Assembly (NCBI GenBank): GCA_002150815.3
Contig: NDFF03000141.1
Coordinates: 86,991-150,990, forward strand
Direction: 5' to 3'
Length of the DNA stretch: 64,000 nt
Source of the DNA: Grammothele lineata
Taxonomy: Eukaryota; Basidiomycota; Agaricomycetes; Polyporales; Polyporaceae
Shown here: positions 34,310 through 46,744 of the stretch, in pieces
How the letters are laid out: every line of letters starts with the position of its first letter
How positions within the stretch are numbered: the stretch's first letter is position 1
Notes under the pieces: model-generated
The model's input: only the letters and a program-made list of their open reading frames with translations
Database searches by the model: none
Told to the model about the DNA's origin: nothing
Made by a program: the position numbers and the translations under genes

Positions 34310-36195
34310 ATGTCCAAGATGGCCGTTGTGGACATCGTGTAAGATACTTTCACATCTCCGCATGCGCAAACCCTGATGAACTCATGTTACGATAGCCCCA
34401 CGCCGTCCGTACCATTGGCACGACCCGCGACGACCACCCTCGCACTTCCGGACGACGCGTCCTTCTTAATTAGAACCACAGACAAGTCGTACAAACATCA
34501 ATACTCCAATATCTACTTTGTGAGGTTACGTGCTCTGAGGCAACACGTAGAGCAACGGGCGAAAAGGAGGTGGAATGAGATTGCAGGTGCGTGTACCGCC
34601 AACGACCACTGTATTGCTAGACCCATACGTTCTATCTGCAGGCAATCCTGTATTTGTTCCACGCGTTCTCGATGTCGAAAAGGGTCAACTGTGTTTCGTC
34701 GTTGGGACGGTGTATATGGAGATGCCACTCAAACCCAACGTTCTAGAGGATATCGCCCGAGACGTTAGTTCACCCCATTTTCGCTGGCTGTAAGCATGAC
34801 TCAATATCCTATATAGCGTTCTCTTCCCGCGCCCCCTCCAAAGGAGAAGTTTTATTCCGATAAAGACAGTGTGATGCTCGAAGATGAGTCTGGACGCATC
34901 AATCTTGTCGGCGAACGCGTACTTTCCACGTGCCTTGTGACCGGGGTTATCTTGGGAGCCCTTGGCATCGAAACGAACAACGGCGATTTCGAGGTTGTCG
35001 ACCTGTGTTTCCCAGGCATGGCACCACAGCCGTCCGCCGGCCTCCCTTGGCCTTCGCGCAAGGCCCAAGATGAGTCCATGGATGTGGATGGCGAGTACAT
35101 TTCGCCCACGTTCATCCAGTGCAGACGTGATTCTAACTATATCAAGCAGGTGGGTCGTCGAACACAGCACCAGATGAGTGGATCGCGCTCGTGTCTGGTC
35201 TGGAAGTAGGGGCAGCGAACCCGGCGGATGGCCAGATCCAGATGCTGGCAGAGTACCTGGCGGGTGAAGTAGGTGGTTTGGACGACCAATCCCGGGCCTC
35301 GAATATCTCTAGGTTGATTATTGCTGGTAATGCGCTTGGGTCTATGTCTGAGTCGGTTCTGAATGGAGAACCCGAACGGAAACCGGTGCGTGTGGATGGC
35401 CTCGCATAGAAACCCTCAGAGCTGACGTCTCATCTATATTAGACAAGCCAAAGGCGTGGCCGGAAAGCCTCCTTCGGGACTAACCCTACCCAAATGTTGG
35501 CTTGGCACCTCACAGACATGGCGCGTTCTATACCTCTAAATCTGCTCCCTGGCCCTTCCGACCCCGCTGCATCTATCCTCCCCCAACAACCTTTCCCTCG
35601 GGCAATGTTTGGAGAAGCTTCCCATTATGCGACCTTTGCCTGCGAGTCGAATCCAGCATACATAAGCGTCGCGCCCGGACAAGCCTCCATACCGATCACC
35701 TCGCGCTCCTCCCAGCCTGCTGCATCGACCTCCAAGTCGACAAGGAACGGCACATCCGACGAGCCGCAAGCGTCTCGCACTATTCTCGTGAGCTCTGGCC
35801 AACCGATAGACGACATGTTCAAGTATGTCCCGACACCACCTATCACACGCATGACACTCGCAGAGGCGACCCTCCGCTGGAGACACATTGCACCCACCGC
35901 ACCAGATACTCTCTGGTGCCATCCATACTTCGCTAAGGATCCTTTCATAATGGTCCAGACACCGGATATCTACGTCGTTGGGAACCAACCCGAGTTTGCG
36001 ACGAGGCTCGTGGAGGACAGAGCTGACTCCGACGCCGAGGACGAGGAAGATCGAGCGCCGAAGCGGTGTCGGATCGTCCTCTTACCAAACTTCCGGGAGA
36101 CCGGGACGCTAATCTTGGTAAACATGCGGACCCTGGGCGTGCGAAAAATCCAATTCGCAGCAGAAGGAATGAGCGCGGGGGGTGGAGAGACGTGA
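34310..36195 (+). CDS. DNA polymerase delta small subunit (POLD2/Pol31/Cdc1)
   Basis: Predicted 534 residues in six exons: 34310-34338, 34396-34586, 34642-34763, 34817-35090, 35150-35385 and 35443-36195 (sum divisible by three). The B-subunit organisation is clear: the N-terminal YKHQYSNIYFVRLRALRQHV block, the OB-fold with CFVVGTVYMEMPLKPNVLEDIARD and MLEDESGRINLVGERV, then the inactive calcineurin-like phosphoesterase domain (WIALVSGLEVGAANPADGQ, RLIIAGN, LLPGPSDPAASILPQQPFPRAMF, GQPIDDMFKY). It bridges the catalytic subunit and the other accessory subunits of Pol delta at replication forks. The intron at 35091-35149 uses a GC donor; with a GT donor the frame does not close. A Ser/Thr-rich insertion and an acidic loop DSDAEDEED interrupt the last domain. 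Confidence 0.93.
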
Positions 36196-38654
36196 CAGGC
36201 GCAGTCAGGTAGTGGGTATTGTGTGAGTATTCTTTGTAACTCATGCCAAGCGTGCGACTGCTTATGGCCACGCAGATTATTAGCTCCGTCTCTTGCCATT
36301 TGTATCCCTGGTGCTTTTTGGTCGTATATACGTACTTCCCCACACGTGAGTTGAGTAACCAGGCTGCTTAAATTCGACGGAGAAGACCAAAGAGGACGTA
36401 CGTACTCTATTCCCCAACAACCCATCACGAAGCTACAGCGTTTCTGCAGGACCCTCGTGTCCGATAACCACGGCTCACACACGAGAAGGAGGCCGGCGCA
36501 GCGACATGTGGCATGCCGCCACGGACGCCGCTCCCAGGTGAGCGCGATATTACGGCACAAACATGACGCTGCATTCCTCATCGGTATTCATCTGCGTTGG
36601 GCTACAGTCCCACGACGGTATCAACCTGACGGACTGCGCGTTGACAATACGTCGTTCATGGAGACGCTGCGTGTGTACGCACCGGTCCAATTTTTTCCGT
36701 ACCCCGTAGGAGAGAAGACGTCTAAGATGAAACAAGCAACAGACGCGGCCCGCAAATCCTGAATGTGGGGCCGCCTATCGTCAGGAGCCTATTGTGAGGT
36801 TGTGTTGTATTATCCAAGAGTCGTATTCGCCAAGAGGATGACGATAAACAAGTCAAAGGCATGCCCAAATTGTCAGCAAATATCGTGGTTGTTGCAGTGC
36901 TTCCCCATCGTGCGTTGGCCCAGTAGCCCTCGTTCGCTCTAGTCTCATGTACAACGCCTCACAGCTCACGGGACCAATTGTCGCCAAAGTGACAGCCAGC
37001 CTTGATATAGAGCGTGCAAACGCGTCAGTTCAGTCGCGTTAGGAAGACGCATGCTACTAGGTGAAAATTTTCGAACTGTTCCGCTCTCAGGCTCGACGGG
37101 CCGAGCGGAGCTTCACTCAAAACTCGCTTCTTCCCCTGAAGGAACGTTGTTTACAGTTGGCCATCGTTTCTCGACACGGTCAGTTTTACTGAGCGCAGAG
37201 TGATCCACTTTGAATTCAATGACGTCCAACAGCTGTGAGTAGTTTTAAGTGGACGCATATAGACGCGCTTCGAGGCGACAAGGTGAAGTCGAAGTCAGTG
37301 CTTACGTTACCCACGATGTCCCTGACTCCCCGGATTTTCCCACCGCAGTCTCGAGAGCTACAGGCTTACAGCTGTCTGGGTGGCGACATCTTGTTGATGC
37401 ACGCCTGACGTGCGCCAAGTTCATCTACATTCTGCGCCCGGCCACCTACCATCTGCGTCGGCGCCCGTTCCTGCGCGCTGATCATGATACATAGTAGACG
37501 CTTCCCCAGCCCACCGCGAGGCTGGATCGTTGGGTTTCACCATACGTAACAGTATGTAGGGAGCCTTCCACGCTGTCGTCAGCCTAGAATCGGGAGCGAT
37601 TGTTGGTCGGTTATCTCGGTGTACACGGTAGGATGGGCGTATGCACAATTACCTCAGCGTCTTCCACCTTACTGCTCCCGGAGATGGTTTGAGATGATAC
37701 CGGGCTTCGAGTTCAGCTTCTCAACCCACCGGAAGCCCGACGCTCCTGATGGTGCTTCGAGAGACTTCCCACGGCACGCAAAAAACCTCGATACGGAGAA
37801 AGTGGCGTCGATTGCTGCGGACCTGGGAAGACACAGTTGGCAGCCGTACAGGAACACTTTACCTAATTCGGCCCAAAGTCTCTCGAACGCGTGGTTTGTT
37901 GGATTGTTTCACGGACAAATTGCTGACATTCCGAGGTACGACCCGGTCTTCAAAACTCGGAGTTTGACTTCGAGGTGGTCTGCAGCTTACTGTTCTTCGC
38001 GTGAGTCTCTTCGCCATTGAATCTAGTCCCCAATCTCCGCTGACGGTCATGGAAGGATGCTAGCTGCGCGTACTGTACCCACGACACGCTATGGCGGCAT
38101 TGCTGTGGGTATGCTTGCTTGTGGTCCTCGGGACACACGCCAACTCCTAAAAAGCGAAGATGTTCTCACTGTGGGAGGAAGCGGACATCCCTGACTGGAT
38201 TCACGCCATCCGCCAGGGAACACGAAGGTCCTGCCGGGGCGACTGAAACGCGGCGTGAGTATCCTTTCTGAGGTTGACAGCCCGTTCAGAAGCGCTAAAA
38301 ACACTCCCGCTCGGATCCCAGATGTCCGTGACCTCCATGATTGGGCGGCACAATTACCGAGTGGCAATCGACTGTGCCTCCAGCTTCGGTCTTCCTCTCT
38401 AGTTCACTCACGCCTCTTGCGTGCTAACATCCGCACAGCCGCTGCGCAGTCCCGCTATCGTACCGCGGGAAGCAGTTGAATGGGGCGGGGAATGTTACGA
38501 TGTCCACCAATACTGCTATAAATTGTGAAGTTCCCTCGCCCCTCCCCGTCTCCCTCACCCCATTGCCACCGGGTTCTTGCACAAGGCCACGCGCCACCTC
38601 TTCCTCCAGTAGACCTCTGCCGCTCGCCCCGCCGCCCCCGCCCAGACAGCCAAA
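36196..38654. other. 2.5 kb gene-poor stretch
   Basis: No exon could be supported on either strand; the longest frame (37619-38020, plus) has no family resemblance. A TATAAAT box at 38517-38523 belongs to the cupredoxin-like gene that follows, 132 bp upstream of its ATG, and is followed by a C/T-rich leader. Confidence 0.45.
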
Positions 38655-39605
38655 ATGTTCAAGGCCGCATTCACCTTCACGATCCTTCCGCTCCTGGCCT
38701 TGGCTTCTCCACAGATCTATGGCCCCGCGCCCGCCCCAGTCAACAGTGCACCCGCGGCAGCACCATCTGCCCCGCCAAGCACTTCGACTCAGATCAATGT
38801 AAGTCACCGCTAAACTGCTTTTCTACGACGTGGTTGGAACCGCCGCCCTAGGTCGATGTCGCCGCGGGCGGCAACTTCGTCTTCAACCCATCCAACATCA
38901 TGGCGAGCAACGGCACCCTCATCACATTCTTCTTCCCCTCGTGAGTTCGGACTTACTCCTTCTCCGAAAACAACATTTCTCTGACCTAGACGCCTATACC
39001 AGCGGCGCGACTCCCCACTCAGTCACGCAGGCTGACTTCAGCAGCCCGTGCCAGCCCATGAGCGGCGGTTTCGACTCTGGTCTCCAGAACAGCAAGCAGT
39101 TCACACTCAACGTGACCAACGACCAGATCCGTAAGCATCTCCTGTTGTTTCCTCTCAGCTACTTTGCTAATACATCCCAATATAGCGATCTACTTCTTCT
39201 GCAAGTCGCCTACTCACTGTGGCTCGTTCGGTATGGTCGGGTACGTTCGAGCTTGTCCTACTCCTGTTTCTCCGGTACCGGTCTGACATTATTGCTGACA
39301 GGACCATCAACGCGCCGAGCTCTGGTAACACCGGCGACGCGTGGAAGTCTGCCGCGTTGGCAGTCGGTGCCTCGGAGGCGACGGTAAGTGTGCACTCCCC
39401 TTCCCCTTGTTGCCACAAGCTGACCCCAGCGGTCGTTTCACAGCTCCAGGACAACGGCTTCGTTAGCGGTGGCGTCGGTGCGGTGGCGAGCGCCGCGCCC
39501 ACCAGCGATACTTCGGGCTCCTCAGGCTCCGGCGCGTCGCGCCTGGCTGTCTCGGGCGCCCTGGTCGGCGCGGCCGGGCTCGCAGCTGCGATGCTCTTCG
39601 CATGA
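38655..39605 (+). CDS. Secreted cupredoxin-like serine-rich protein, probable GPI anchor
   Basis: Predicted 219 residues in six exons: 38655-38798, 38852-38940, 39003-39130, 39186-39240, 39302-39383 and 39444-39605 (sum divisible by three). An N-terminal signal peptide (MFKAAFTFTILPLLALASP) precedes a Pro/Ala-rich stretch and a single cupredoxin fold (VDVAAGGNFVFNPSNI, TFFFPSGATPHSVTQADFSSPC, IYFFCKSPTHCGSFGMVG). The C-terminus is Ser/Gly-rich and ends in a hydrophobic helix with small residues (VSGALVGAAGLAAAMLF), as in GPI-anchored proteins. Fungal extracellular serine-rich proteins have this layout; the His/Cys copper ligands are only partly visible and metal binding is not certain. Confidence 0.88.
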
Positions 39606-40094
39606 GCGTCAGGCCTGAGAGGCGGACGAGGCGTGGTGGCGATGATTATCTTATGCTTGTGTACGAACAGTTCTGGCTCCTCAGTTGTGTGCTAGACATG
39701 TCCGAAGGCTTGAATGACACGATTCACTCACACTTAGTAAAATCTTGTAGTACATTCTCAGACTTAGGATTGCGACGGAAGCCTGCTAGGTTCCCTCTCC
39801 GAGGGCGGACTTCCATCCCACACTTTCCTTAGCAGTCTTCGTACAAATGGATTCGATATACCCAGATTCGTGTGTGTGGAACATAAGTGGCGGCGCTTGC
39901 AGATTTTATAGTTTGAACGTTGAGCGCGCTGGGCGCTGGCCCGAGATCACCGGACTACTCTTTGGGAAAAGCCTCGATTGCTCGAACACGGGCCGCGGCG
40001 GCTGGCCACGGCCCAGTGGGCGTCTTGCTCTTATTCACCGTCCTCCCCTGCGCGCTGCTCGCTGCGTGTTGCAATCCCCCCACAAAACACCAAT
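39606..40094. other. Intergenic between the cupredoxin-like gene and PET100
   Basis: 489 bp, no exon recognised. The part nearest PET100 (about 39990-40090) is CT-rich and GC-rich as expected for a promoter. Confidence 0.45.
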
Positions 40095-40605
40095 ATGGCC
40101 GGGCCAAACCTTGAAGTGTTCAAGTTCTCAGTGTATGTCTTCTTCCCGGTGGTGATGCTCATGTACTATGGCAACCCGGACTGGTACGCGAAGAATGTCC
40201 TTCCGGTGCGCATCCCCCCCGTCCTTTCGTCCCGCAGTCCGCGCTTACTTCGTGTATACACATCTATCAGTACAAAGACAAGATATTCCCGCCCGAACAC
40301 AGGCTCGTCACGGTGCGCCGTCTTGCTTTGTTCCGTCCTGGAGCGCTTCGGAATGCTGAGTCCTTGTATAGAGCCTTCCCACCGATTCGACGACACTGAA
40401 GGAGGAACTCGCGAAAATCAAGGCACGCAACCTTGAGCGCAAGGCACAGCGCGAGGCGGCGGAGAGGACGGCTGCTGCACAAGCGGAAGCAGAGAAACAG
40501 AGGGCGGCGCAGGGTAGTTGGTGGCCGTGGTCTCGTTGTGAGTATTCTCTATACCTCTCGCGACGGGGTTCAGGCGAGCTCAACGAATCATTGCGGCTAG
40601 CATGA
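40095..40605 (+). CDS. PET100: Cytochrome c oxidase assembly factor PET100
   Basis: Predicted 116 residues in four exons: 40095-40205, 40271-40312, 40372-40537 and 40574-40605. The start MAGPNLEVFKFSVYVFFPVVMLMYYGNP followed by WYAKNVLPYKDKIFPPE is diagnostic of Pet100, an inner-membrane chaperone of complex IV assembly. One transmembrane segment (about residues 10-26) is followed by a charged coiled coil rich in Glu, Lys and Ala. The last exon encodes only ten residues. The C-terminus beyond the coiled coil is variable in the family, so the final junction is less certain. Confidence 0.88.
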
Positions 40606-40718
40606 GCATTCTACGCCCTTCCATTCTATATTATACTGCTCTATCAGTTCGTAATCCCTGCCCTCCAATGTATTTGTACGACAATCGCACCACTCTACCC
40701 TTTGGCATGCTGCGCTCA

Positions 40719-42081
40719 CTAAACCTTCGGCACCGTGAAGCTCTCACCGTTACACGCGACGTTCCACCCCTCGCTTTGTTCAAGCTCTGCTTTTACTATC
40801 TTCTCATACGCCTCCATATCTTCAAGGGATATCTTGAAACCCCCGCAAACAACCAGTACCACGGTGGCCGACTTCTCGGACTGAGGGACTAGTCGACGGA
40901 ACAGGTTAGTGTTGTATGCCGGCGCGAGGGTTGCCGCGCAGGCGAGTTCAACAAGCATCTTATGATCCTCTGTCGAGATAAGGTGAGTATCTCCATCCTG
41001 AAATGTGAGGTAGCACCGACCCGCAAAAAACGCAGCCGCTTGCATTGCCATCTCATCGGAGATGCACACGCTCTTGATACTACCGGTTCTTTGCAGGGCC
41101 ATCTTCACCACGGACGCAGAAGCTGAAGAAGCCCCAAGTGACGTCGCCTTTGAGGTCAGCTTGGCGAGGTGGGCAACCGTCACACCAGTCTCTTCGCAGA
41201 CCTCCGCCCTGGTCCCTTCTGGAGGGGGTCTGGAGCTGAGGTCGCCTGCGAAAGGGCCCTCGTTGAGGGACAGGGATTGGTAGAGGCAATTGGACCCGTG
41301 CGTCTCTACCGCCACGAGCGGCACTGTCGATGCTTTTCAGGGACAGGGACCAACAAGAAGGCTGCGGGAGACCAACCATCATCCCACCCGACCGCCTTGA
41401 GACCGGTCATGATTCCTCCTGCAAGGCCACCGCCGCCCACACTACAGAACACCGCTGCAGGCTTCGCCCCTTCTGGTAGCTGACGACGGATCTCGTGGAC
41501 TATACTTGCATGGCCCTCCCACAGCAAGGGGTCGTCATACGCAGGAATCATGACCCTGCGCGTGTTTGGTCAGCTTCTATCCCCAACGCTAGATGTCCGC
41601 GAAGATGCGCCATAGGGACTCACGCCTTGGGCTCGGCCGCGACGGCTTGACTTGCGGCCTCGAGGGCTTCGAGGTAGAAGCTGCCGCGGACGACGACCTC
41701 GGCGCCCTGCTTGCGCATGAAGTCGATCGTAGGCTGGCTGACTCCGGAGGGGAGGTAGACAGTGCAGCGGACGCCGAGCACATTCGCCGCGCACGCAGCG
41801 GCGAGCCCTGCATTTCCACCGGATGCAATGACGAGGTGGACGTCGGGCCCGTGGGTGCGGCGGGCATGCTGCGCGAAGTGGGAGATGCCGCGCGACTTGA
41901 ACGACTGGCTCGGCTGGAGGTTCTGGATTTAGATGGGAGGTGAGCATGCGGTGCACGGCGACGAGGGAAATGGGAGACCTACGTCTAGCTTGAGGAACAC
42001 ATCCGCGCCAAGAAGAGAAGAGAGGTGGATGGAGCGGATGAGAGGCGTCTCGAGCCAGAGCTTGTCGGGAAAAGGGTCCAT
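40719..42081 (-). CDS. L-serine/threonine dehydratase, copy 2 (PLP-dependent)
   Basis: Predicted 376 residues in five exons: 42081-41983, 41922-41624, 41555-41377, 41323-41021 and 40969-40719. The first four exons have exactly the same lengths as in copy 1 (99, 299, 179 and 303 nt). The PLP lysine lies in QSFKSRG, the substrate loop in ASGGNAG and the phosphate loop in SVGGGGLAGG. The 3' splice site before exon 5 has shifted by three bases, losing one codon relative to copy 1. The protein is more canonical than copy 1 at several places (MIPAYDDPLLWEGH). Probably the older or better-conserved member of the pair. Convergent with PET100, 113 bp apart. Confidence 0.92.
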
Positions 42082-42607
42082 TGCCGAAAATACCAGTCTA
42101 GCAGCGCGCGATAGCTAGACCGAGAGCTGGCGGTAACCTTCCGGTTGAAGAACCTATGTAGTCCTCGTCGTTAATCTTAGTAAGTGATGGTACTTGAACG
42201 CGCGTATTATCGAGCCTGCGTTGAGTCATTTTCTTAGCGTTTGTCAACGTACCAGTTGGCGCTTGCGTGTTAGTCGAAAAGCTTATCGTCGATCGATGCG
42301 GCAGCAGCGTCCCGGGCGCCGGGGCGGGCCGTGCCGCAGCGCGAGATGGTGGGCGCCTTGGACGCAACTCTGTGGCTCGTACCGTCATGTGCGAACGCTC
42401 ACCTGGCCATATCCCATCTTCCTTCAGCTCTGAGATACCCTCGATGTTATTCCCGGCCCTGGATACTGGGCCCTGCCCATTTCACTTCCCGGCTCAGCAC
42501 TTGCCGCGGCCGCGGCCTATGCCGCTACATCTTCACCTGCTCTGCCCCAGGAGCACTATAAAGCTTGCCTGCCGCTTCCTCCTTATCCCCATCCTCCAGC
42601 CTTAGAT
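42082..42607. promoter_or_regulatory. Divergent promoter region, serine dehydratase 2 / GH31
   Basis: 526 bp between head-to-head start codons. TATAAAG at 42557-42563 lies 45-51 bp upstream of the GH31 start, a plausible TATA box, followed by a C/T-rich leader. Confidence 0.5.
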
Positions 42608-45600
42608 ATGCGGTTCAACGACGGCTTCTGGCTACTTAAGAGTGGCGTTAAGCCCTATCACGGTCTCCAAGTTGTTCAGGGCCTCCAGGATGGCGACGGT
42701 TACAACTTCCAAGTCTCCACTAAGCCCATTCGGCACCGCGGAGATACTCTCGCAGGTGCGCACCGCTCTGCTCCCCCCTACGAAGCATGCCTAATCGATC
42801 ATGTCTCTCGCTTAGGTCCCGTTCTTAGTGTGCGCATACACTCCCCAACCGAGGGCGCGATCGGGGTTAGAATCGAGCACTTCAAGCACGTCGATCCCAC
42901 GCCCGACATCGCGCTCTTCCCTGACGATCCGCCCGTACCGGCCGCGTCACTTTCAAAGACTGAGAGCACTTGGACAGTTGCCAGCGGTGGGCTCTCCGCA
43001 GAGGTCACTCAGAATCCGTACACGGTCACATTCAAGTCGCCAACCCGCACACTCACCACCGCGGGGTACAAGCACCAAGGTATATACGATGTGCCGTACA
43101 AGTGGACCCTACGGAGTGCATCCAACAGCTCGTGCCTCGCGACGGACGTCAGCTCAAACCCTCGCCCGGAGGCGCTTCCAGAGTTTGTGCGATATACGCA
43201 CTCGGAGCTCAACATCTCCCCCGGAGAGCTCATCTACGGATTAGGAGAGCAGTTTGGAGCATTCGTCAAGAACGGTCAGCCCGGCCTTTCGACCTATTCG
43301 TGTTCAAGAAGTAGGTACTGACGATCGGACAGGCCAGACGGTGAGTGTCTGGAACCAGGACGGCGGCACGTCCAGCGAGCAGGCATACAAGTGTGTTCCC
43401 TTCTATATCACGAACCGCGGCTACGGCGTCTTCATCAACCACCCTGGGGAAGTCGAGGTCGAAGTCGGGAGCGAGAAGGTCAGCCGTGTGGGCGTGAGCG
43501 TCGCCGGGGAGTCGTTGGAATACTTCGTTATCTATGGGCCGTCCCCTCTTGAGGTAAGTCCGTCTCATCGTGGTGGGATTAGTGCAACCTTAACGCCCCA
43601 CCCTAGATTCTCGAGCGGTATACGCGCATCACGGGTCGCCCGGCGTAGGTTCTACCGATATCGCCTGTGCATCCTCCTGACGACTTTCCCAGTCTTCTGC
43701 CGTCCTGGACGTTCGGCCTGTGGCTCTCGACCTCGTTCCTCACGTCATATGATGAGAAAACCGTGTCTGGCTTCCTCGAGGGGATGCAAACGAGGAAGTG
43801 CCCCGTCCGGGTCTTCCATCTCGACTGCTTCTGGATGAAGCAATACGAGTGGTGCGTTTTGCGCGTACTTTGAGCATGTCGCGGATATCTGATGGTTCTT
43901 GTCGTGCCTGTCGTGAAAAGGTGCTCCTTTACATTCGACCCTGACAATTTCCCTGACCCCCAAGCCTATCTCTCCGAAATCAAACAAAAGTACGGCGTGA
44001 AGATCTGCGTTTGGAGTGCGTTGTTCCACCCGCAGCACCTCGTTTCCTCGCTTATGCGCGTATTTCATTATATTGCTTCTTTGTCCCACCCCCGCGGATA
44101 GTCAACCCCTACATCTCCCAGCTTTCCCCCATTTTCCAAGAGGCCGTCAAAGGGGGCTTCTTGATCAAGCGTAAGGACGGCACCCCATGGCAGTACGTTA
44201 TTCGCTTAGTTATCCGACTATAACACGCTGGTACTTAGCCTAAATACGCACTTCGATAGGTGGGACCTGTGGCAGCCGGGGCTTGGGGTGGTCGACATTA
44301 CGAACCCAGAAGCCCGCAAGTGGTACGAAGCGAAACTTGACGCGCTTGTCGACCTCGGGGTGGACACGTTCAAGGTCCGTTCTGCATCGCTTCCCCATGG
44401 GGGTACTGCGGTGGTGGGGCTAGCGCGGTATGCTGACGTCTGAACGACTGAATGGCAGACGGACTTTGGGGAGCGCATCCCGCACGCGAACGTGATGTTC
44501 CACGATGGGTCCGACCCGTACAGGATGCACAACGCTTACTCGGTGCAATACAACGAGATGGTCTTCCGGCTGCTCGAGCGCCGCTTCGGCAAGGGCGAGG
44601 CGGTCGTCTTCGCGCGCTCTGCGCATGCGGGCGGACAGCGGTTCCCCGTCGTGAGTGGACCTCGGGCTTTGTTGACACGAGTAGTGAGCATGATCGCTGA
44701 ACCCAACTTCTGCACTGCAGCACTGGGGCGGAGATTGCGAGTCGACGTTCGAGGCTATGGCCGAGACGCTGCGCGGCGGACTGAGCTTGACTGCATCGGG
44801 CTTCGCGTTCGCCTCGCACGATATCGGAGGATTCGAGGTAGGCTCTCTCAACCTTCTAGAATTCGTAGTGCTCATATCCGGGCCCAGGGACACCCGCCGC
44901 CTGAGATCTACCACCGCTGGGTCGCGTACGGTTTGTTCTCTTCGCATTCTCGCTTGCACGGTTCTATGTCGTACCGTGTGCCGTGGCAATACGGCGAGGC
45001 CGCGGCGACGTACATGGCCAAGTTCCTCGATGCGAAGCACCGGCTCATGCCGTACTTGTACCAGCTCGTGCGTGCCCCTTCCCCCTCCTTACGTCTGTCT
45101 TTGGCAAAGATGACCGACAAAGCTAACCGCCCCGCGCCCAGTCCATCGAAGGCCACACCAAAGGGCACCCAATGCAGCGCGCCATGTTCCTCGAGTTCCT
45201 CTCCGACCCCACCACGCACCCGCTCGACCGGCAATTCATGCTCGGCCCCTCCCTGCTCGTTGCGCCCGTCTTCGTGCCCGAGCGCGAGCCGTCCGAGTAC
45301 TACCTCCCCGCGGGGCGCTGGACTTCCTTCTTCCACCCGCAGCGCACGCGCGTCGGGCCCGCGTGGGTGCGGGAGGTCGTGCCCATCGACGAGATCCCCG
45401 TGTGGGTCAGGCAGGGGTCTGTGCTGTGCCTCGGGCCGGAGGGCGTGGGCAGGCCGGACTACGACTTTGCGGGGGCGGGGCTGGAGGTGAGGGTGTACGA
45501 GCTGGAGGAGGGGCAGGTGGTCAAGGCGGCGGTACCGAGGGGGAAGGGTAAGGAGGGCGCGGGCGTCGTGCGGGCGAAGCTGGAGGGCGGAGAGCTTACG

Positions 45601-45711
45601 GTGAATGTGGTGAGCGGCGCGGTCGCGTTGGCGTCGGTGAGCTACTTTGCGGGTGGGCAGGCGAAGACGGCGGAGGCGAAGGGCGAGACGAGTGTGTCGT
45701 TGAAGTTGTGA
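42608..45711 (+). CDS. GH31 glycoside hydrolase, alpha-xylosidase-like
   Basis: Predicted 794 residues in 12 exons: 42608-42755, 42816-43274, 43333-43553, 43607-43644, 43693-43851, 43921-44015, 44102-44192, 44260-44374, 44459-44650, 44721-44837, 44888-45067 and 45142-45711 (sum divisible by three). The N-terminal beta-sandwich includes [25 protein letters not shown]. The barrel has [30 protein letters not shown], the nucleophile in KTDFGERIP, and the acid/base Asp in [18 protein letters not shown] and SHSRLHGS follow. This set is closest to the YicI/alpha-xylosidase branch, which removes xylose from xyloglucan fragments, rather than to starch alpha-glucosidases. No signal peptide is seen, suggesting an intracellular enzyme. 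Substrate is inferred. Confidence 0.92.
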
Positions 45712-45998
45712 ACGGTCAGGGACCCACGGTGAGTGTATGATATGTAGAGAAACTGGATTGAGGGGGGTGTAATGTACTGTGCATATATGTCGAACGCAAC
45801 GTCGAGCATTATAGCCTGCCCGTGCCGCACCCGTTCCGTTGTCCTGGCTAGCTTTGCTTCCCGAACCAATGGAGACAGTCTGCAGATTGTGATAAGGAGG
45901 GTGGAAGCGTACCAGAGCGCCGGACAGTATTCCGTGGCCTGTTGTTGCCTTCCGGAAATGCATACGAGCGCGATGGGCAACGGCGTGTGCAAGGTTGT

Positions 45999-46421
45999 CT
46001 ACTCATCACGGATATCCTTCCATGCCTGCTCAATCTTCTCCCGCTTGGCTTTAGCATCCTCGCGGTTCCTCGTCGTGCGATCTACACGCTATAAGGCGTA
46101 AGAGCGCAAAGGCGACGTACGTGAGCAGCGGGAAGAACGTGACGCTGTTTAGTCAGTCGCCGGACGGAGGCTGCTCACTCACCTCCTTGCGCAAGCACAT
46201 ATTGAGGTCATGCTTCGCCTGATTACAGCCGCCCGTCCAGCGCGACCAGCCGTCTGCGTGGCAGGCATCAAGGGCCTTGATAAAGTCGAGGCAGACTATG
46301 AGAACGGGCGGGGCGGGTCAGCGGGGGGCGTCCCACAGGGCTCTGCCCGCTATGGGCCGGGGGGCGCACGGGGCCGGAGGGGGTGCGAACCTATCTTCTT
46401 TTCCGTGAGTTGCGGGTGCAT
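45999..46421 (-). CDS. CMC2: COX assembly mitochondrial protein 2 (CMC2), twin CX9C
   Basis: Predicted 77 residues in three short exons: 46421-46391 (31 nt), 46295-46183 (113 nt) and 46088-45999 (90 nt). It begins MHPQLTEKK as do Cmc2 proteins. Two CX9C motifs, CLDFIKALDAC and CNQAKHDLNMC, form the CHCH hairpin imported into the intermembrane space by Mia40. The C-terminal helix is Lys/Arg/Glu-rich (KAKREKIEQAWKDI). Cmc2 is required for cytochrome c oxidase assembly. Phases agree across all junctions. The gene is easily missed because no exon exceeds 113 nt. Confidence 0.87.
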
Positions 46422-46744
46422 GGGCGGGGCGCGATGCTGTGCGGGGGCGCGGAGAAATGAACGAGCGTGGACACAAGGCGGGCCCAGCAGGGGCAGCGAG
46501 GGACGTGCGGTGAGAGACACTCGGACGGGAGCGACGGACAGGACTCGGAGAAGACGAGCGACCTGGGGACAGAGAGGGAGAGACGCCAGAAATGAGAGGG
46601 CCGGGCCGCGGGATTGGGCAGCGGAGGCCGGAGACGCGCTGGGGACGCCTGATTAGATATCAGTCACGCCCCCGCGATCCCTGCGACGGGTATTTAGCTG
46701 CATCTCCCTCGCCCGCGATCCCCACCTCTCTCGTATCCCCAGCC
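46422..46744. promoter_or_regulatory. Divergent promoter region, CMC2 / transketolase
   Basis: 323 bp between head-to-head start codons, G-rich in the left half and C/T-rich immediately before the transketolase ATG. No clear TATA box. Confidence 0.45.

Noticed and set aside
37619..38020. 133-codon plus-strand open frame in the gene-poor stretch
   Set aside because: Composition and residue pattern are random-like; no motif or neighbour support.
44908..45963. Minus-strand 351-codon open frame
   Set aside because: Antisense to the last exons of GH31, Arg/His/Pro-rich composition and no recognisable domain.
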